A DNA stretch of 64,000 bases from DATFVJ01 sp963712955 (GTDB lineage Bacteria > Actinomycetota > Actinomycetes > Streptosporangiales > Streptosporangiaceae). The position numbers and the translations under genes are program-made. The stretch covers positions 434,001-498,000 of the forward strand of contig CAVQKF010000004.1 of NCBI GenBank assembly GCA_963712955.1, given 5' to 3'. The notes under the pieces are model-generated. The model ran no database searches. It worked only from the letters and a program-made list of their open reading frames with translations, and was not told the DNA's origin. Shown here piece by piece: positions 52,692-61,802 of the stretch; positions within the stretch are counted from its first letter, which is position 1, and each line of letters opens with the position of its first letter.

Positions 52692-54233
52692 ATGGGCTTG
52701 CTCACCATGGATGATCTGACTCAGCGGCTACGGGCCATTTGCGATCTCAGCGTCGCCGAGGTGCGGGAGTATGCCGGGCGCCACGAGTATGACGGCCAGA
52801 TTCAGGACCTTTCTCCTGACGGCGTCCGGCGCGGCCTGGACAGGCTGGCCGGCGCTTGCACACTGGTCAGCGAGGCCGACCTGCACGATGAGGCCCACAT
52901 CGCCGCGTTCGAGCGTTGTCGGCGCGTGAGCTTCGGGGATCTCGAGCTGCACCGCCGTAACCCGCTGGTTCATTTGAGCGCGATGGACCTGGCCTGCTAC
53001 GACCGTGAGTACGCCCCAGCGGCTGAGCGAAGTGCGGCCCGCACCGCGCAGCTCCGTGGCTGGCCAGAGGCGGTGGACGCGGCCGTGACCTCCCTTGATC
53101 AGGTCAGTACGGAGGTCGCAGGCGCCCTGTTGCCCGCCGCGCGTGCCATGGCAGACGGCGTCCCCTCCGATGCGGATGAGGTGCTAGGCACCCGCGGCGT
53201 CGCAGCTCAGGCGCGTCTCGTCAGGCACCTGGAACACGCGGTGGAGCACTCAGGCGCACCAACGGCACTCGGCGACGGGCTGGCCACGCTGATGGGCAGC
53301 GGCGAGGGAATGAGCGTGGACACCGGCAGGCTGGCCAGCAAAGCCGATGCCGAACGCACGAGGCTGCTTGTCCTCCTTGCCGAAAGCTGCGCCAGGATCG
53401 ATCCGTCCCGCCGCCCACTCGAGGTCGCGCGTGAGCTGGTCCGTGACCACCCTCGGAGCGACGGCGTGCTCGAGGCGGCACGGCACTGGACACAGCGGGC
53501 GATCGACTTCACCCGTGATCACGATCTCGTGCCCTATCACGACGGCGAATGCCTGGTCGGGACCGCGCCGCCGACGCATCGCTGGGCAATGGCGATGATG
53601 GCAGCGACCGCGCCCGGCGAGCCCGAGTGCCCGTCGTGGTATCACATCACCCCGCCTGATCCGTCCTGGCCGCCGCAGCAGATCGAAGACTGGCTCGAGG
53701 TCTTCAGCGCGACCACATTGCCCGCGATCACGGTGCACGAGGTCGCTCCTGGTCACTTCTCGCACAGCCGTGCCCTACGGCGCGCGCCAAGCACTATCCG
53801 GCTCATTCTGCATTCTCCGGCTTTCGTGGAGGGATGGGCGCACTACGCGGAGGAGGTCTGCGTCGAGGAGGGGTTCTGCCTCGACGACCCGCGGTTCGCG
53901 ATCGGGGTGTGGCTGGAGGCGCTTGTCCGGGTCAGTCGGCTCGCCTGCGCGATCGGTGTGCACACGGCCGGAATGAGCATCGCCGAGGCCGCGCGGCGCT
54001 TCGAGGCCGATACGCACCTGGCGGGGCGGGCCGCCCTCGCCGAGGCGCAGCGGGCAGGCTACGACCCGACCTACGGCAGGTACACCTGGGGCAAGCTGCT
54101 GATTCTGGAGCTGAGGGATCGGGCGCGCAGGGAGTGGGGCGCGGGCTTCACCCTGCGTCGCTTCCACGGCGCTCTGCTCGAGCTTGGGGCTCCGCCGCTC
54201 GGCCTGCTTGGCACCGCCGTGGGGCGGGGGTGA
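52692..54233 (+). CDS. DUF885 family metallopeptidase-like protein
   Basis: A 513-residue cytoplasmic protein. The zinc-site pattern is HEVAPGHFSHSRALRRA (HExxxGH, about residues 348-354) followed by AFVEGWAHYAEEVCVEEG, the second conserved block of DUF885. Earlier features are the repeated hydrophobic helices (HLSAMDLACYDREYAP) and WPPQQIEDWLEVFSATTLPA. DUF885 proteins have a thermolysin/neurolysin-like helical fold and are predicted peptidases. Charged loops replace the signal peptide that some members have. ATG 52692 is chosen, with ATG 52707 as an alternative. No lesions. Confidence 0.88.
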   Translation: MGLLTMDDLTQRLRAICDLSVAEVREYAGRHEYDGQIQDLSPDGVRRGLDRLAGACTLVSEADLHDEAHIAAFERCRRVSFGDLELHRRNPLVHLSAMDLACYDREYAPAAERSAARTAQLRGWPEAVDAAVTSLDQVSTEVAGALLPAARAMADGVPSDADEVLGTRGVAAQARLVRHLEHAVEHSGAPTALGDGLATLMGSGEGMSVDTGRLASKADAERTRLLVLLAESCARIDPSRRPLEVARELVRDHPRSDGVLEAARHWTQRAIDFTRDHDLVPYHDGECLVGTAPPTHRWAMAMMAATAPGEPECPSWYHITPPDPSWPPQQIEDWLEVFSATTLPAITVHEVAPGHFSHSRALRRAPSTIRLILHSPAFVEGWAHYAEEVCVEEGFCLDDPRFAIGVWLEALVRVSRLACAIGVHTAGMSIAEAARRFEADTHLAGRAALAEAQRAGYDPTYGRYTWGKLLILELRDRARREWGAGFTLRRFHGALLELGAPPLGLLGTAVGRG

Positions 54234-54364
54234 GTGTCGCCTGGGCCCGCGGCGCCCGGAGTGGGGTTTGGTGAGAGCAGCCGGCTGCAGCTCCGCCGCG
54301 TCGGCGGGCCACCGCTGAGCCGAAGGCAAGCCAGGCCCACCCGGGCCCACCCGGGCCCACCGGC

Positions 54365-55294
54365 TCAGCGTGACCTGAACTCGCTGATAAGAGCGCTGTC
54401 GATGTCGGCGCGGGAGAATTCGTAGCCGGCGCCGACGAGCCGGCCGGGCAGGACCCGGGCGCTTGTCAGTATCTCACCGGCTGCCTCGCCCAGTCCGACG
54501 GTGAGAGCCGCCGCCGGCACGCGCATGATGGCGGGGCGCCCGAGTGCGGCGGCGAGCGCCGACGTGAACCTCGCGTTCGTCACCGGATTCGGCGTCGTTA
54601 GGTTGACCGGGCCGGCGATATCCGGCCGGTCCAGCAGGAAGCTGATCGCGCCCGCCACATCGGTCATCGTGATCCAGCTCATAAACTGCGTGCCCGCCCC
54701 GAGCCTGCCGCCGAGCCCGAACCGGAACAGCGGCACCAGCCTGCCGAGCATCCCGCCGTCCTTCGAAAGAACGATGCCGGTGCGCAGGTGCACGACCCTG
54801 ATCCCCGCCTGCGCGGCAGCACCGGTTGCTCCTTCCCAGTCCCGAACGACTCCGGGAAGGAATCCGCTGCCCCCAGGTGCGGACTCGGTCACCTCGCGGC
54901 CGCCGGTGTCGCCGTACCAGCCGATCGCCGAGCCTGACAGCAGCACGGCCGGGCGCTGCCGCAGACCCGCGAGCAGCGCGGCGAGCGCCTGGGTCCCCTC
55001 GACCCTGCTCGCACGGATCTCATGTTTCCTCGCGGCTGTCCAGCGGCCGCTGGCGATCGGCGCGCCCGCGAGGTTCACCACGGCGTCGACGGCCTCAAGG
55101 GCGGGCAGCGCGGGCTCCGCCGCGTCAGCTCCCGCGCCTGCACCCCTGGCGGAGGAATGCGGGGTCCACTGGATCTCGTCCGCGGCATCCGGTGGCCGCC
55201 GGACCAGCCGAAGTACCTCGTTCCCGCTTTCGCGCAGGTGTCTCGTCAGGGCTGAGCCGATCAGCCCCGACGAGCCGGTAATCGCGATCCTCAC
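54365..55294 (-). CDS. TIGR01777-family epimerase-like oxidoreductase
   Basis: A 309-residue short-chain-dehydrogenase-like protein. It begins MRIAITGSSGLIGSALTRHL (NAD(P)-binding GSSGLIG). It continues DAVVNLAGAPIASGRWTAAR, RASRVEGTQALAALLAGL, LLSGSAIGWYGDTGGREVTE, FLPGVVRDWEGATGAAAQAG, VVHLRTGIVLSKDGGMLGRL and a C-terminal DUF1731-like end (MRVPAAALTVGLGEAAGEIL). This family (YfcH/SulA-like) is conserved but its substrate is unknown. It converges on DUF885; a 10-bp repeat CACCCGGGCC recurs in the 130-base gap. Just upstream of sucB's 3' side, as in related genomes. Confidence 0.92.
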   Translation of the reverse strand: MRIAITGSSGLIGSALTRHLRESGNEVLRLVRRPPDAADEIQWTPHSSARGAGAGADAAEPALPALEAVDAVVNLAGAPIASGRWTAARKHEIRASRVEGTQALAALLAGLRQRPAVLLSGSAIGWYGDTGGREVTESAPGGSGFLPGVVRDWEGATGAAAQAGIRVVHLRTGIVLSKDGGMLGRLVPLFRFGLGGRLGAGTQFMSWITMTDVAGAISFLLDRPDIAGPVNLTTPNPVTNARFTSALAAALGRPAIMRVPAAALTVGLGEAAGEILTSARVLPGRLVGAGYEFSRADIDSALISEFRSR

Positions 55295-55327
55295 CAGTGG
55301 ACCTCCCCGTCGCCCCCTGGGCCACGC

Positions 55328-57172
55328 TCAGAGCCCGAGTTCGGCCTCGAACGTACCCTCCTCCAGCCTGGTCTGCACCGACTCGAGGAACCGTGCCGCG
55401 TCGGCGCCGTCCACGAGCCTGTGATCGTAGGTGAGGGCCAGATAGACCATGGAACGCACGGCGATCACCTCGCCGAGGTCTGGGTCCTCAAGCACGACCG
55501 GACGCTTCACCACCGCCCCTGTCCCAAGGATGGCGACCTGGGGCTGGTTGATGATGGGTGTGTCGAAGATCGCACCACGGCTGCCGGTGTTGGTGAGCGT
55601 GAACGTACCGCCGCTCAGTTCGTCCGGGCTGACCTGGCCGGCCCTGGTCCGCGTGGCGAGATCGTCGATCTTGCGGGCGAGCCCGCCGATGTTGAGGTCG
55701 CCGGCGCTGCGGATCACCGGCACGAGCAGGCCGCGCTCGGTGTCGACGGCGATCCCGAGGTGCTCGACGTCGTAGTAGGTGACCTCACTGTTGCCGGTGT
55801 CGATGAGCGCGTTGATCTTGGGGTGCATCTTGAGCGCCTCGAGCGTGGCGAGGGCGAAGAACGGGAGGAAAGTAAGCCGGACGCCTTCGCGCCTTTCGAA
55901 GTCGGCTTTCGCGCGCTGGCGCAGCCGGGCGATCTTCGTCACGTCTGCCTCGATCACGGTGGTGAGCTGGGCGGAGGTGTGCAGCGAGTCAACCATCCGC
56001 TGCGCGATCACCTGGCGCAGCCGTGACATCCGTTCTGTCGTGCCCCGAAGCGGCGACGGCTCGATCGGCGGCCGCGCCGCATGCGCGCCCGCTGCGGCCG
56101 TCACCGGCGATGCGGGCGCATCCGGTGCCGTGACCGGCGGCGCGGGTGCCGCGAACCGCTGATCCGCGGGCCGCTGAGCCTCGGGTGCGGCGGGCACCGT
56201 GCCTTCAGGGCCGACGGCGGGAGGTGGAGCGGAGGCAGATCCGGCGGCGGGGGGAGCGGCACTCACGGGCGGCTGTGAGCCAGGTGCCGGCGAGGCGGGC
56301 GCTGATGGGGCATCGCCGTACGGCGATGGCTGCTCTGCCGCCAGCGGTGCGCGCATCGCACGGGACGCCTCGATCACGTCCTGCTTGCGGATCCGGCCGC
56401 CAACGCCGGTACCCTGCACCGATCCGAGGTCGACGCCGTGTTCGGATGCGAGCTTGCGCACCAGTGGGGTGATGTAGGGACCCTCGTCGGCGCCCGGCAG
56501 TGGCCTCAGGGGAGCGTAACGCTGCTGCGCCCCTGAACGCGTCTGATCGGCGGCGGGCGCCTGCGGCGCGCCTGCCTCGCTGCCATTGGCGGTGGCGCTC
56601 GCGGGCTCAGCGACCTGGGAGCCACCGGCAGACCGTGCCTGCGCGGGCCATGGCGCTGCCGGTGTCTCCGCAATGAATGCCCCAACGGACGGCGTTTGCT
56701 CGGGCTGGGCCTGCTCGGCCTGTGTCTGCTCGGCCTGTGTCTGCTCGGCCTGGGCCTGCTCGGCCTGTGACTGCTGGGGCTGGGTCCGCGCGGCTGGTGC
56801 TTGTGTCGGCGGTGCCTGCGCGGGCGGCGCCTCGGGGAGGGGCGGCACCGCGGTCGGCCGGGGGTACTGCCCAGGCCGAGTCGGGGCCGCCGCGGGCTGC
56901 CCGGCAGAAGATTGTGCCCCAGAGGACTGTGCGCCTTCCTCTTCGATCACCGCGAGTTCGGCACCGACTTCGACCGTCTCTTCCTCGGCGACAGCGATTC
57001 CTCGCAACACGCCCGTAGCGGGGGAAGGTATCTCGGTGTCCACCTTGTCGGTCGATACCTCGAGCAACGGCTCGTCGGCGTTGACGAGGTCGCCCTCCTT
57101 CTTCAGCCAGCGCGTGACGGTGCCCTCCGTGACGCTCTCGCCGAGCTGGGGCATTCTTACCGAGACCGACAT
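55328..57172 (-). CDS. sucB: Dihydrolipoamide succinyltransferase (E2)
   Basis: A 614-residue E2 subunit. Residues 1-80 are one lipoyl domain (MPQLGESVTEGTVTRWLKKE, with the lipoyl Lys in EVSTDKVDTEIPSPATG). A long Ala/Pro/Gln/Glu linker follows, containing QAEQ repeats. The E1/E3-binding domain is YITPLVRKLASEHGVDLGSV, GTGVGGRIRKQDV, and the catalytic domain ends LALTYDHRLVDGADAARFLE. Actinobacterial SucB often has two or three lipoyl domains; here only one is seen. ATG 57172 starts at the lipoyl domain; AAAGGAG is 12 bases upstream. It needs LipA/LipB and acts with Lpd in the next gene. Confidence 0.95.
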   Translation of the reverse strand: MSVSVRMPQLGESVTEGTVTRWLKKEGDLVNADEPLLEVSTDKVDTEIPSPATGVLRGIAVAEEETVEVGAELAVIEEEGAQSSGAQSSAGQPAAAPTRPGQYPRPTAVPPLPEAPPAQAPPTQAPAARTQPQQSQAEQAQAEQTQAEQTQAEQAQPEQTPSVGAFIAETPAAPWPAQARSAGGSQVAEPASATANGSEAGAPQAPAADQTRSGAQQRYAPLRPLPGADEGPYITPLVRKLASEHGVDLGSVQGTGVGGRIRKQDVIEASRAMRAPLAAEQPSPYGDAPSAPASPAPGSQPPVSAAPPAAGSASAPPPAVGPEGTVPAAPEAQRPADQRFAAPAPPVTAPDAPASPVTAAAGAHAARPPIEPSPLRGTTERMSRLRQVIAQRMVDSLHTSAQLTTVIEADVTKIARLRQRAKADFERREGVRLTFLPFFALATLEALKMHPKINALIDTGNSEVTYYDVEHLGIAVDTERGLLVPVIRSAGDLNIGGLARKIDDLATRTRAGQVSPDELSGGTFTLTNTGSRGAIFDTPIINQPQVAILGTGAVVKRPVVLEDPDLGEVIAVRSMVYLALTYDHRLVDGADAARFLESVQTRLEEGTFEAELGL

Positions 57173-57282
57173 GGCTTTCAACGACTCCTTTAACAATCGG
57201 CTTTTAGTAGTACTGCGTCGCACTGCTGCGCCGTCTGGTCCTAGGTCTGGTCCGGCGGACGCCGGGCCAGTGCTCAATAGCC

Positions 57283-58662
57283 CTACCCATGCACGTGCAG
57301 CGGCTTGCCCGCGAGGGCCAGGTGTGCCTCGCCGATTGCCTCGGACTGTGTCGGGTGCGGATGGATGAGCTGTGCGACCTCGGTGGGCAGAGCCTCCCAG
57401 TTGTAGATCAGCTGACCCTCGGCGATCAGTTCGCCCATCCGGCTGCCGACGAGGTGGACGCCAACCACAGGGCCGCCGCCCGCTCTCGCGATGACCTTCG
57501 CCGCGCCGCGCGTTTGCAGGATCTGGCTTCTGCCGTTACCCGCGAGGTCGTAGGTGAACTCCTCGACCTCGATGCCGCGCTCGGCCGCCATGGCGGAGGT
57601 GATGCCCACCGAGGCCACCTCCGGCTCGCTGTAGGTGATACGCGGTACGCCGTCATAGTCGATCGGGGCAGGGCCCCGCCCGCCGAGCCGTTCGGCGACC
57701 ATGATCCCTTCGGCGAAGCCCACGTGCGCAAGCTGCGGGGTCGCGATGAGATCGCCCACCGCCGAGATAGTCGGGACGCCGGTGCGGCAGAGCGGGTCGA
57801 CCTTGACGAAACCACGCTCGAGTTCCAGCCCGGCCTCCTCGTACCCCAGCCCGGCAGAAACAGGCCCGCGGCCGACGGCGACGAGCAGCAGTTCGGCGTC
57901 GAGCGTCTTGCCGCCTTCCAGCGAGACCCTGACACCGTCGCCGGAACTCTTGAGGCTCTCGAACCTCGCGCCGAGCTCGTAAGAGATGCCGCGCCGCCTG
58001 AACGCCCGCTCGAGGAGCATCGAACTCGATTCCTCCTCGGCCGGCACGAGGTGAGGCAGCATCTCGACGATCGTCACCTCGGCCCCGAACGACCGCCAGA
58101 CGCTTGCGAACTCCACGCCGATGACGCCGCCGCCCAGAATGACAACCGACTGGGGCACCCGGTCCAGCGTGAGCGCCTCGTCGCTGGTGATCACCCGTTC
58201 GCCGTCGAGCTCGAGGCCTGGCAGGTTCTTCGCCTGGGAGCCCGTCGCGAGCACGATGTGCGCCCCCTCGTAGACGGCGCCGGCGACCTCGACCTGGGTG
58301 GGCGAGACGAGCCGCCCCTCGCCCGCTACGAAGTCGATGTCGTGGCTGCGGACGAGACCCTGCAGCCCTTTCCAGAGGCGGGTGACGACCCTGTCCTTGT
58401 AGGCGTGCACGCCGGGCATGTCCACGCCCTCGAACTGGGTCCTGATCCCGAAGGTCTTGCTCTCCCGCGCCTGATCGGCGATCTCGGCGGCGTGCAGGAG
58501 TGCCTTGGTAGGGATGCAGCCACGATGCAGGCAGGTGCCGCCGACCTTGTCCTTCTCGATGAGTGCAACGCGCATCCCGAGTTCGGCGGCGCGGAACGCG
58601 CACGCGTAGCCGCCGCTGCCGCCGCCCAGGACCACGATGTCGTAGGCGTTGCTCTTCACCAC
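57283..58662 (-). CDS. lpdA: Dihydrolipoyl dehydrogenase (E3)
   Basis: A 459-residue flavoprotein that reoxidises dihydrolipoyl groups with NAD+. It has the FAD motif IVVLGGGSGGYACAFRAAEL, redox cysteines in VGGTCLHRGCIPTKALLHAA, the NAD motif SVVILGGGVIGVEFASVWRS, the second FAD motif TISAVGDLIATPQLAHVG and the catalytic HPHPTQSE near the C-terminus. It lies 110 bases upstream of sucB on the same strand, so the pair is probably one operon. No lesions. Confidence 0.97.
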   Translation of the reverse strand: MVKSNAYDIVVLGGGSGGYACAFRAAELGMRVALIEKDKVGGTCLHRGCIPTKALLHAAEIADQARESKTFGIRTQFEGVDMPGVHAYKDRVVTRLWKGLQGLVRSHDIDFVAGEGRLVSPTQVEVAGAVYEGAHIVLATGSQAKNLPGLELDGERVITSDEALTLDRVPQSVVILGGGVIGVEFASVWRSFGAEVTIVEMLPHLVPAEEESSSMLLERAFRRRGISYELGARFESLKSSGDGVRVSLEGGKTLDAELLLVAVGRGPVSAGLGYEEAGLELERGFVKVDPLCRTGVPTISAVGDLIATPQLAHVGFAEGIMVAERLGGRGPAPIDYDGVPRITYSEPEVASVGITSAMAAERGIEVEEFTYDLAGNGRSQILQTRGAAKVIARAGGGPVVGVHLVGSRMGELIAEGQLIYNWEALPTEVAQLIHPHPTQSEAIGEAHLALAGKPLHVHG

Positions 58663-58802
58663 AGAAAGCTCCTTATCGATATCCGTGACGCTGCGCGCCC
58701 AGTGCCGCTGGCGCGATCCAGATGCCGGTCAAGCAGCCGCGCCCGGCGCCTGCGAGCGGCCGCCCGCGCGCCGCGCCGCGGCCACCCAGTCAATTGTCGC
58801 CG

Positions 58803-60356
58803 TCACAGCCGTCCGTCCGCCACGTCCTCGGCGATTTGGATCAGGGTCCTGGTGGCGGCGCCTGTCCCACCCCTGGGTGTGTATCCATAGGCATCACCCT
58901 CATTGAACGAGGGGCCTGCTATGTCAAGGTGCGCCCAGCGCACGCCGTTCGGGACGAATTCACGAAGAAACAGCCCAGCGATGAGCATGCCGGCATTCTT
59001 GTCTGGCCCCACGTTCGCGATGTCGGCCACCGTGGAGTCGAGCGATTTGCGCAATTCACCGGGCAGAGGCATCGGCCACATCGCCTCGCCGGCCCGCCGC
59101 GCGGCGTCCACGACCGCTTCCCGGACCGCGTCGTCGCTCGCCATCACCGCGCTGATGCGGTTGCCAAGCGCGACAAGCTGTGACCCCGTCAGGGTGGCGA
59201 CGTCGACGAGCAGTGCCGGTTCGTCACCGGCGGAGCGGGCCAGGACATCGGCGAGCACCAGCCGCCCTTCCGCGTCGGTGTTGAGCACCTCGACGGTCCT
59301 GCCGCCATAGATGGTCAGCACGTCGGACGGCCGCTGCGCCGTGCCGCTCGGCATGTTCTCCGCGAGTGGCAGGTAACCAACCACGCGCACGGCGGGCCGC
59401 AGGGTCGCGATCGCCTGCAAGGCGCCGAGCACAGCCGCGGCACCGCCCATGTCGGATTTCATGATCTCCATGGACGCGGGTGGCTTGAGCGAAAGGCCGC
59501 CGGAGTCGAACGTGATCCCCTTGCCCGCGAGCACCACCGTCCGCTTCGCGGCCGGATGCGTGTACTCCAGGCGCACCAGCCGCGGCGGGTTGACCGATCC
59601 CTGGCCGACGCCCAGGATCCCGCCATAGCCGTGCTCGGTGAGTTCCTCGACGCCGAGTACCTCCGCACTGAGCCCGGAGGCCTCGGCCACCCGGCACGCT
59701 TCGGCCGCGAGGTCACGCGGCGTCAGGTCGGCAGGCGCCGTATTGACCAGGTCGCGCACGAGCCCGATCGCGTCGGCGATGACGCGCGCTCGCTCGATGC
59801 CCGCCACGGCGCTTTCGCCGTCGGCAAGCACGATCAGGTCGGCCGCGCGTGCGCGGCACTCCGTCCGGTACCTGCCGAACTCGTAGCCGCCGAGCAGCGC
59901 GCCGAGCGCCACGTCCGCCGCCTCCGCGCTGTCCCTGGCGGGCAACGCCAAACCGATCCTCTGCTTGCCGCCGTGGTCCCCAGCGCGGTGCGCGCCCCGC
60001 GCCAGTGCGCGGACGGCGGCGCCAGCCGCCCGCCTGACTGCTTCACGCGCGCGGGAGGGGTCGCCACGGCCGGCCTCGGGCCCAAGCCCGACCGCGACGA
60101 TGACAGGGGCGTGCAGTCGTCCGCCGCTCGTAAGCTTGGTGACTTCCTCGGCCTTGCCCGTTGCGCCCAGAACGGCCAAGGTGCTCGCGAGTTCCCCGCC
60201 GAGCGCTTCGGCCACCTGCTCCGCGCCTGGCGCGGTGCGCGGCCCGTCCTCGCCTTCGACCACGCCGATCACGATGGCGTCAACGTCGAGCGAACGGGGG
60301 GAAGCCGAGGAGGCCGAGATCGCCGCGGCAGCCTTTGAGATCGTCGTGCTCACCAT
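58803..60356 (-). CDS. pepA: Leucyl aminopeptidase (M17)
   Basis: A 517-residue cytosolic aminopeptidase. The C-terminal catalytic domain carries GKGITFDSGGLSLKPPASME, MKSDMGGAAAVLGALQAIA, LPLAENMPSGTAQRPSDVLT and the signature NTDAEGRLVLADVLA, giving the two-zinc site. NVGPDKNAGMLIAGLFLREF and WAHLDIAGPSF follow. The N-terminal 180 residues are the variable macro-like domain. ATG 60356 is preferred, since residues upstream in the same frame are not conserved. Read leftwards toward lpdA with a 140-base gap. Confidence 0.96.
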   Translation of the reverse strand: MVSTTISKAAAAISASSASPRSLDVDAIVIGVVEGEDGPRTAPGAEQVAEALGGELASTLAVLGATGKAEEVTKLTSGGRLHAPVIVAVGLGPEAGRGDPSRAREAVRRAAGAAVRALARGAHRAGDHGGKQRIGLALPARDSAEAADVALGALLGGYEFGRYRTECRARAADLIVLADGESAVAGIERARVIADAIGLVRDLVNTAPADLTPRDLAAEACRVAEASGLSAEVLGVEELTEHGYGGILGVGQGSVNPPRLVRLEYTHPAAKRTVVLAGKGITFDSGGLSLKPPASMEIMKSDMGGAAAVLGALQAIATLRPAVRVVGYLPLAENMPSGTAQRPSDVLTIYGGRTVEVLNTDAEGRLVLADVLARSAGDEPALLVDVATLTGSQLVALGNRISAVMASDDAVREAVVDAARRAGEAMWPMPLPGELRKSLDSTVADIANVGPDKNAGMLIAGLFLREFVPNGVRWAHLDIAGPSFNEGDAYGYTPRGGTGAATRTLIQIAEDVADGRL

Positions 60357-60485
60357 GCCGATGGTAGTGCCCTGCGCCTGATGCGCGGCGCAGGCATTGT
60401 GCAGGCTGTGGGCCAGAGCGGGCTGTGGGCCACAGCGGGCCGGCCCGGTGCCGGCTGGTTCCTTCGACTGCCCCTCCGGCAACCT

Positions 60486-60563
60486 CGTCCCGGCAGGCGG
60501 AATGTCCGTTTCCCGTGACGTTTTCAGGGGGTAGTTGTGTTGCTGGCCTGCAGGTGCGCCGGG
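60486..60563 (+). repeat. Interspersed palindromic element, copy 2
   Basis: Matches the minus strand of 33643-33720 (59 of 64 by hand count over the core). Here the left arm of the hairpin is degenerate (about 60467-60485), so only a weak stem with GACGTTTTCAGGGGG can form. It fills the gap between pepA (start 60356, leftwards) and the D-serine-dehydratase-like gene (end 60576). Confidence 0.85.
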
Positions 60564-60575
60564 ACCAGGCCGGTC

Positions 60576-61802
60576 TCACGAGTTGGCGCCGCGCGCCATC
60601 ACGGGCCAGGTGTCGACCACCGCGCCGTTGCGGACGATGAGCAGTTCATCGGCAAGGTTGACCGCCGCGCAGACGTGGTTGGGGACAACCGCGACGATCT
60701 CGCCAAGCTCGGGTGCCGTGGAGCCTGGCGCCGCGACCGTCGCATGATGTTCGGAGACGGCTACGATCCGGGCGCCTGGCCAGCTCAGCAGCCGTCCGAA
60801 CCCGCTGCTCCATGGCTGCGCGTCCGCGCCGAGCACCTTGCTGCCTGAGTCGAGCACGAACCGGCCGGGAACGTGCCTGCTCACCACGGTGGCCGCGGCG
60901 GCCAGCGCGATCTGATCGTCGCCGCAGACGCCGAGTTCGAGTTGCTGTGCATCGTTGAAGACATAGACGCCAGGCCGTACCTCGGTCAGCGGCGGGTCGG
61001 TGCGCAGCGCCGCGGTCGGGGTAGATCCGCCGCTGCGCTCCCATTCTGCGGTGCCGTCTATGTGGACGGCCGCGCTGGCGGCGCCGGCCTGTCCCGCGCG
61101 GCCCGCCCCGGCGGCGCCATGTGCTTGGTCCGCGCCGCCGCGTGTTCCTGTCGCGCTGTCGCGGTCCCGCCCCGCGGCGTTGGCGCTCACCACCTGGGCC
61201 CCTGCCGCCCGCAGAGCAGCCGAGGCCGCGCCGAGCGCGGTCGCCTCGTCCGCCGCCGCCCGCGCGCGCCCGCCTGGCGCGTAGCTGTGCCCGGGGAACG
61301 TGAAGACTCCCGCGAGCGGAAGACTCGCCCGTGCGGTTGCGAGCGCCACCTCACCGGCCTGGCCTGGTGCTACCCCGGTGCGGTGGTGCCCACTGTCGAT
61401 CTCGACGAGGATCTCGGGCGGCCTGGTAAGAAGGGAAAGCTGGGCCAGCCGAGCGGCTGCCTCGGTTGACTCGACCGCCAGGCGAAGACTGATCCGCTCG
61501 GCCAGCGCCGCCAGGCGCCTCATCCGCGGGGGCGAGGGCCACAATGGATAGGCGATGAAAAGATCGGTCACGCCGGCGTCAGCGAATTTCTCCGCCTCGC
61601 CGATCGTCGCCACGGTGAGGCCGACCGCTCCCATGCCGAGCTGTAGCCGCCCGATCTCTGCCGTCTTGTGCGTCTTGGCGTGCGGCCGTAGGCGCATCCC
61701 GCGCGCAGCGACGGAGTCGGCCATGTCCCGCAGATTGCGCTCAAGCTGTGCCTGATCCACGACGAGCGCGGGCGTCGTGATCTCCTGAGGCAGCAGCATC
61801 AT
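60576..61802 (-). CDS. D-serine dehydratase / D-threonine aldolase-like PLP enzyme
   Basis: A 408-residue fold-type III PLP enzyme. ITTPALVVDQAQLERNLRDM opens the barrel, and RLRPHAKTHKTAEIGRLQL carries the PLP lysine (near residue 43). VEIDSGHHRTGVAPG and VFTFPGHSYAPGG follow. The C-terminal domain has VPNHVCAAVNLADELLIV, the His/Cys pair of the zinc site in DSD-type enzymes. A Gly/Ala-rich insertion of about 40 residues lies between VVSANAAG and WERSGGSTPTA. It would split D-serine or D-beta-hydroxy amino acids. ATG 61802 is chosen, and a second ATG follows at once. Confidence 0.88.
   Translation of the reverse strand: MMLLPQEITTPALVVDQAQLERNLRDMADSVAARGMRLRPHAKTHKTAEIGRLQLGMGAVGLTVATIGEAEKFADAGVTDLFIAYPLWPSPPRMRRLAALAERISLRLAVESTEAAARLAQLSLLTRPPEILVEIDSGHHRTGVAPGQAGEVALATARASLPLAGVFTFPGHSYAPGGRARAAADEATALGAASAALRAAGAQVVSANAAGRDRDSATGTRGGADQAHGAAGAGRAGQAGAASAAVHIDGTAEWERSGGSTPTAALRTDPPLTEVRPGVYVFNDAQQLELGVCGDDQIALAAAATVVSRHVPGRFVLDSGSKVLGADAQPWSSGFGRLLSWPGARIVAVSEHHATVAAPGSTAPELGEIVAVVPNHVCAAVNLADELLIVRNGAVVDTWPVMARGANS

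Noticed and set aside
57289..58890. 533-codon plus-strand frame
   Set aside because: Exact antisense of lpdA; composition typical of GC-rich shadow frames.
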